Source: Micromonospora sp. CPCC 205371
GTDB lineage: Bacteria > Actinomycetota > Actinomycetes > Mycobacteriales > Micromonosporaceae
Reading direction: 5' to 3'
Assembly (NCBI RefSeq): GCF_026130045.1
Contig: NZ_JAIBNX010000035.1
Coordinates: 1 to 52,225, forward strand
DNA: 52,225 nucleotides
Shown here piece by piece: positions 51,447 to 52,225 of this stretch (the first letter of the stretch is position 1; the number at the start of each line of letters is the position of its first letter). A program made the translations under genes and the position numbers. The notes beneath the pieces were generated by a model. That model did not search any database. It worked only from the letters and a program-made list of their open reading frames with translations, and was not told where the DNA came from.

Positions 51447-52165
51447 GCACGACCAACCCGCCCGACGGCCTGCCCACCATCGCAGCCGACGACGCGCTGC
51501 TCGACGCGCTCGGCCAGGGCACACTCCCCGCCGACGCCGACCCGGTCGCCGAGATGCTGGCGGCGTGGCGCTCCGACCTCGACGACTCCGCGCCCGCGGA
51601 CACCACCGCCTCACCAGCGGCCGTCGTGGTGCTCCGGCCGCGCCGGTTCGCCCGCATCGTGATGGGTGCGGCGGCGGGCGCCATCCTGCTTACCGGCCTC
51701 GGCGTCGCCACGTACCAGTCCGAGCCCGGCGGTCCACTGTGGCCCATCACCGAGGTCGTGTACCCGCAGCAGGCCGAGATCCGCGCCGCGGAGAACGCGA
51801 TCGCGCTGGCCCGCGCGGCCCTGGCCGCGAGCAAGCACGACGAGGCTTCCCGCCGACTCGACGAGGCCGAGGCCCACGTGGCTCGCGTGGACGACGAGCC
51901 CGCCGCCCGCCGCCTTCGCGACGACATCGTCGCGCTCCGTAAGCAGCTCGGCGCCGCCACCCCGCCGGTGCCCGCGCCGGCCCCGTCGGCCTCGACCCAG
52001 CCGACGCCGTCCGCGTCACCCGGCGCCGCCGGCAACCCGGCACCGTCCGCGCCCGCGTCGCCGTCGCCTTCCCCGGAGAGCACGCCGCGGCCCGGCCTCC
52101 TCCCGCTCCCGTCCCTCCTCCCTGGCCTCCCCCTCCCCACCCTCCCCCCACTCCTGGGCGACTAA
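51443..52165 (+). CDS. rsdA: membrane-anchored anti-sigma-D factor, RsdA-like
   Basis: The 240-residue protein has an N-terminal sigma-binding segment (ADDALLDALGQG and DPVAEMLAAWRSDLD), which matches the RsdA motif, a single membrane helix (about residues 74-92), an extracellular alpha-helical domain (EIRAAENAIALARAALA) and a Pro/Ser-rich tail. The classical zinc-binding HxxxCxxC is absent, as in RsdA. It would hold SigD at the membrane until degraded. ATG at 51443 overlaps the sigD stop. Confidence 0.85.
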   Translation: MSTTNPPDGLPTIAADDALLDALGQGTLPADADPVAEMLAAWRSDLDDSAPADTTASPAAVVVLRPRRFARIVMGAAAGAILLTGLGVATYQSEPGGPLWPITEVVYPQQAEIRAAENAIALARAALAASKHDEASRRLDEAEAHVARVDDEPAARRLRDDIVALRKQLGAATPPVPAPAPSASTQPTPSASPGAAGNPAPSAPASPSPSPESTPRPGLLPLPSLLPGLPLPTLPPLLGD

Positions 52166-52178
52166 CCCCGGCTCCGCT

Positions 52179-52198
52179 CCCCGCGGGGCCCCGCGGGG
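52179..52198. terminator. self-complementary hairpin after rsdA
   Basis: CCCCGCGGGG occurs twice in tandem and can form a very stable GC hairpin 14 bases after the stop codon. It is followed by a run of 15 C at 52207-52221, so the sequence near the window end is low-complexity and may be unreliable. Confidence 0.45.
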
Positions 52199-52225
52199 CG
52201 GCCCCTCCCCCCCCCCCCCCCGCCC

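Overview
The window is about 52 kb of very GC-rich actinobacterial chromosome. Codons mostly end in G or C, GTG starts are common, many genes overlap by 4 bases (ATGA or GTGA), and several genes have a -10 hexamer only 5-8 bases before the start codon (leaderless style). SigD/ShbA with an RsdA-like anti-sigma factor, a complete mce locus, an SmtB-Zur pair and DivIVA-like coiled-coil proteins point to a filamentous or sporangial actinomycete. My best guess is Micromonosporaceae, by inference only. Both window ends run into low-complexity GC sequence, which looks like contig ends. I see no rRNA, tRNA, CRISPR array, insertion sequence or prophage; most of this is ordinary chromosomal backbone.

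Layout. 0.1-3.0 kb (minus): an ECF vitamin transporter, ykoE-ykoD-ykoC, behind a clear TPP riboswitch, so thiamine or HMP uptake. 3.1-8.0 kb (plus): a CxC permease and its TIGR03943-type partner, a SIS-domain protein, a DUF6328-type membrane protein and a long acyl-CoA dehydrogenase. 8.0-12.3 kb (minus): a zinc block of znuA-znuC-znuB followed by an SmtB/ArsR regulator and Zur, with a Zur-box palindrome before znuA. 12.3-24.9 kb: small proteins, glycyl-tRNA synthetase, a double-GNAT protein, an XdhC Rossmann-only protein, DusB, a Vps62-like/polytopic fusion, pyruvate phosphate dikinase, a VOC protein, mannose-1-phosphate guanylyltransferase and dGTPase. A 22-base palindromic repeat sits at the 3' ends of three of these genes.

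24.9-31.3 kb: an FAD-dependent reductase, a DivIVA-like coiled-coil protein flanked on both sides by copies of an ~80-base hairpin repeat, a SHOCT protein, an alpha/beta hydrolase, an APH-like kinase and an MFS transporter with an uncertain start. 31.3-40.0 kb: secreted and wall-related genes (a 1310-residue subtilase, a GH26-like beta-mannanase, a Tat-exported PGRP/amidase) mixed with an aminotransferase, TrmO and an SDR.

40.1-50.7 kb (minus): a complete mce importer in the order mceG-yrbEA-yrbEB-mceA-B-C-D-E-F-mam-mam, tightly overlapping and apparently one transcription unit, predicted to import lipids or sterols across the envelope. Divergent from it, 50.9-52.2 kb (plus) encodes SigD/ShbA and its membrane-anchored anti-sigma factor.

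The most interesting signals are the two intergenic repeat families, the unusual hexapeptide-repeat tail of the MceE-like lipoprotein, the Vps62/membrane fusion, and the zinc block with both its zinc sensors downstream of the importer. I did not find a convincing wholly new multi-gene system.
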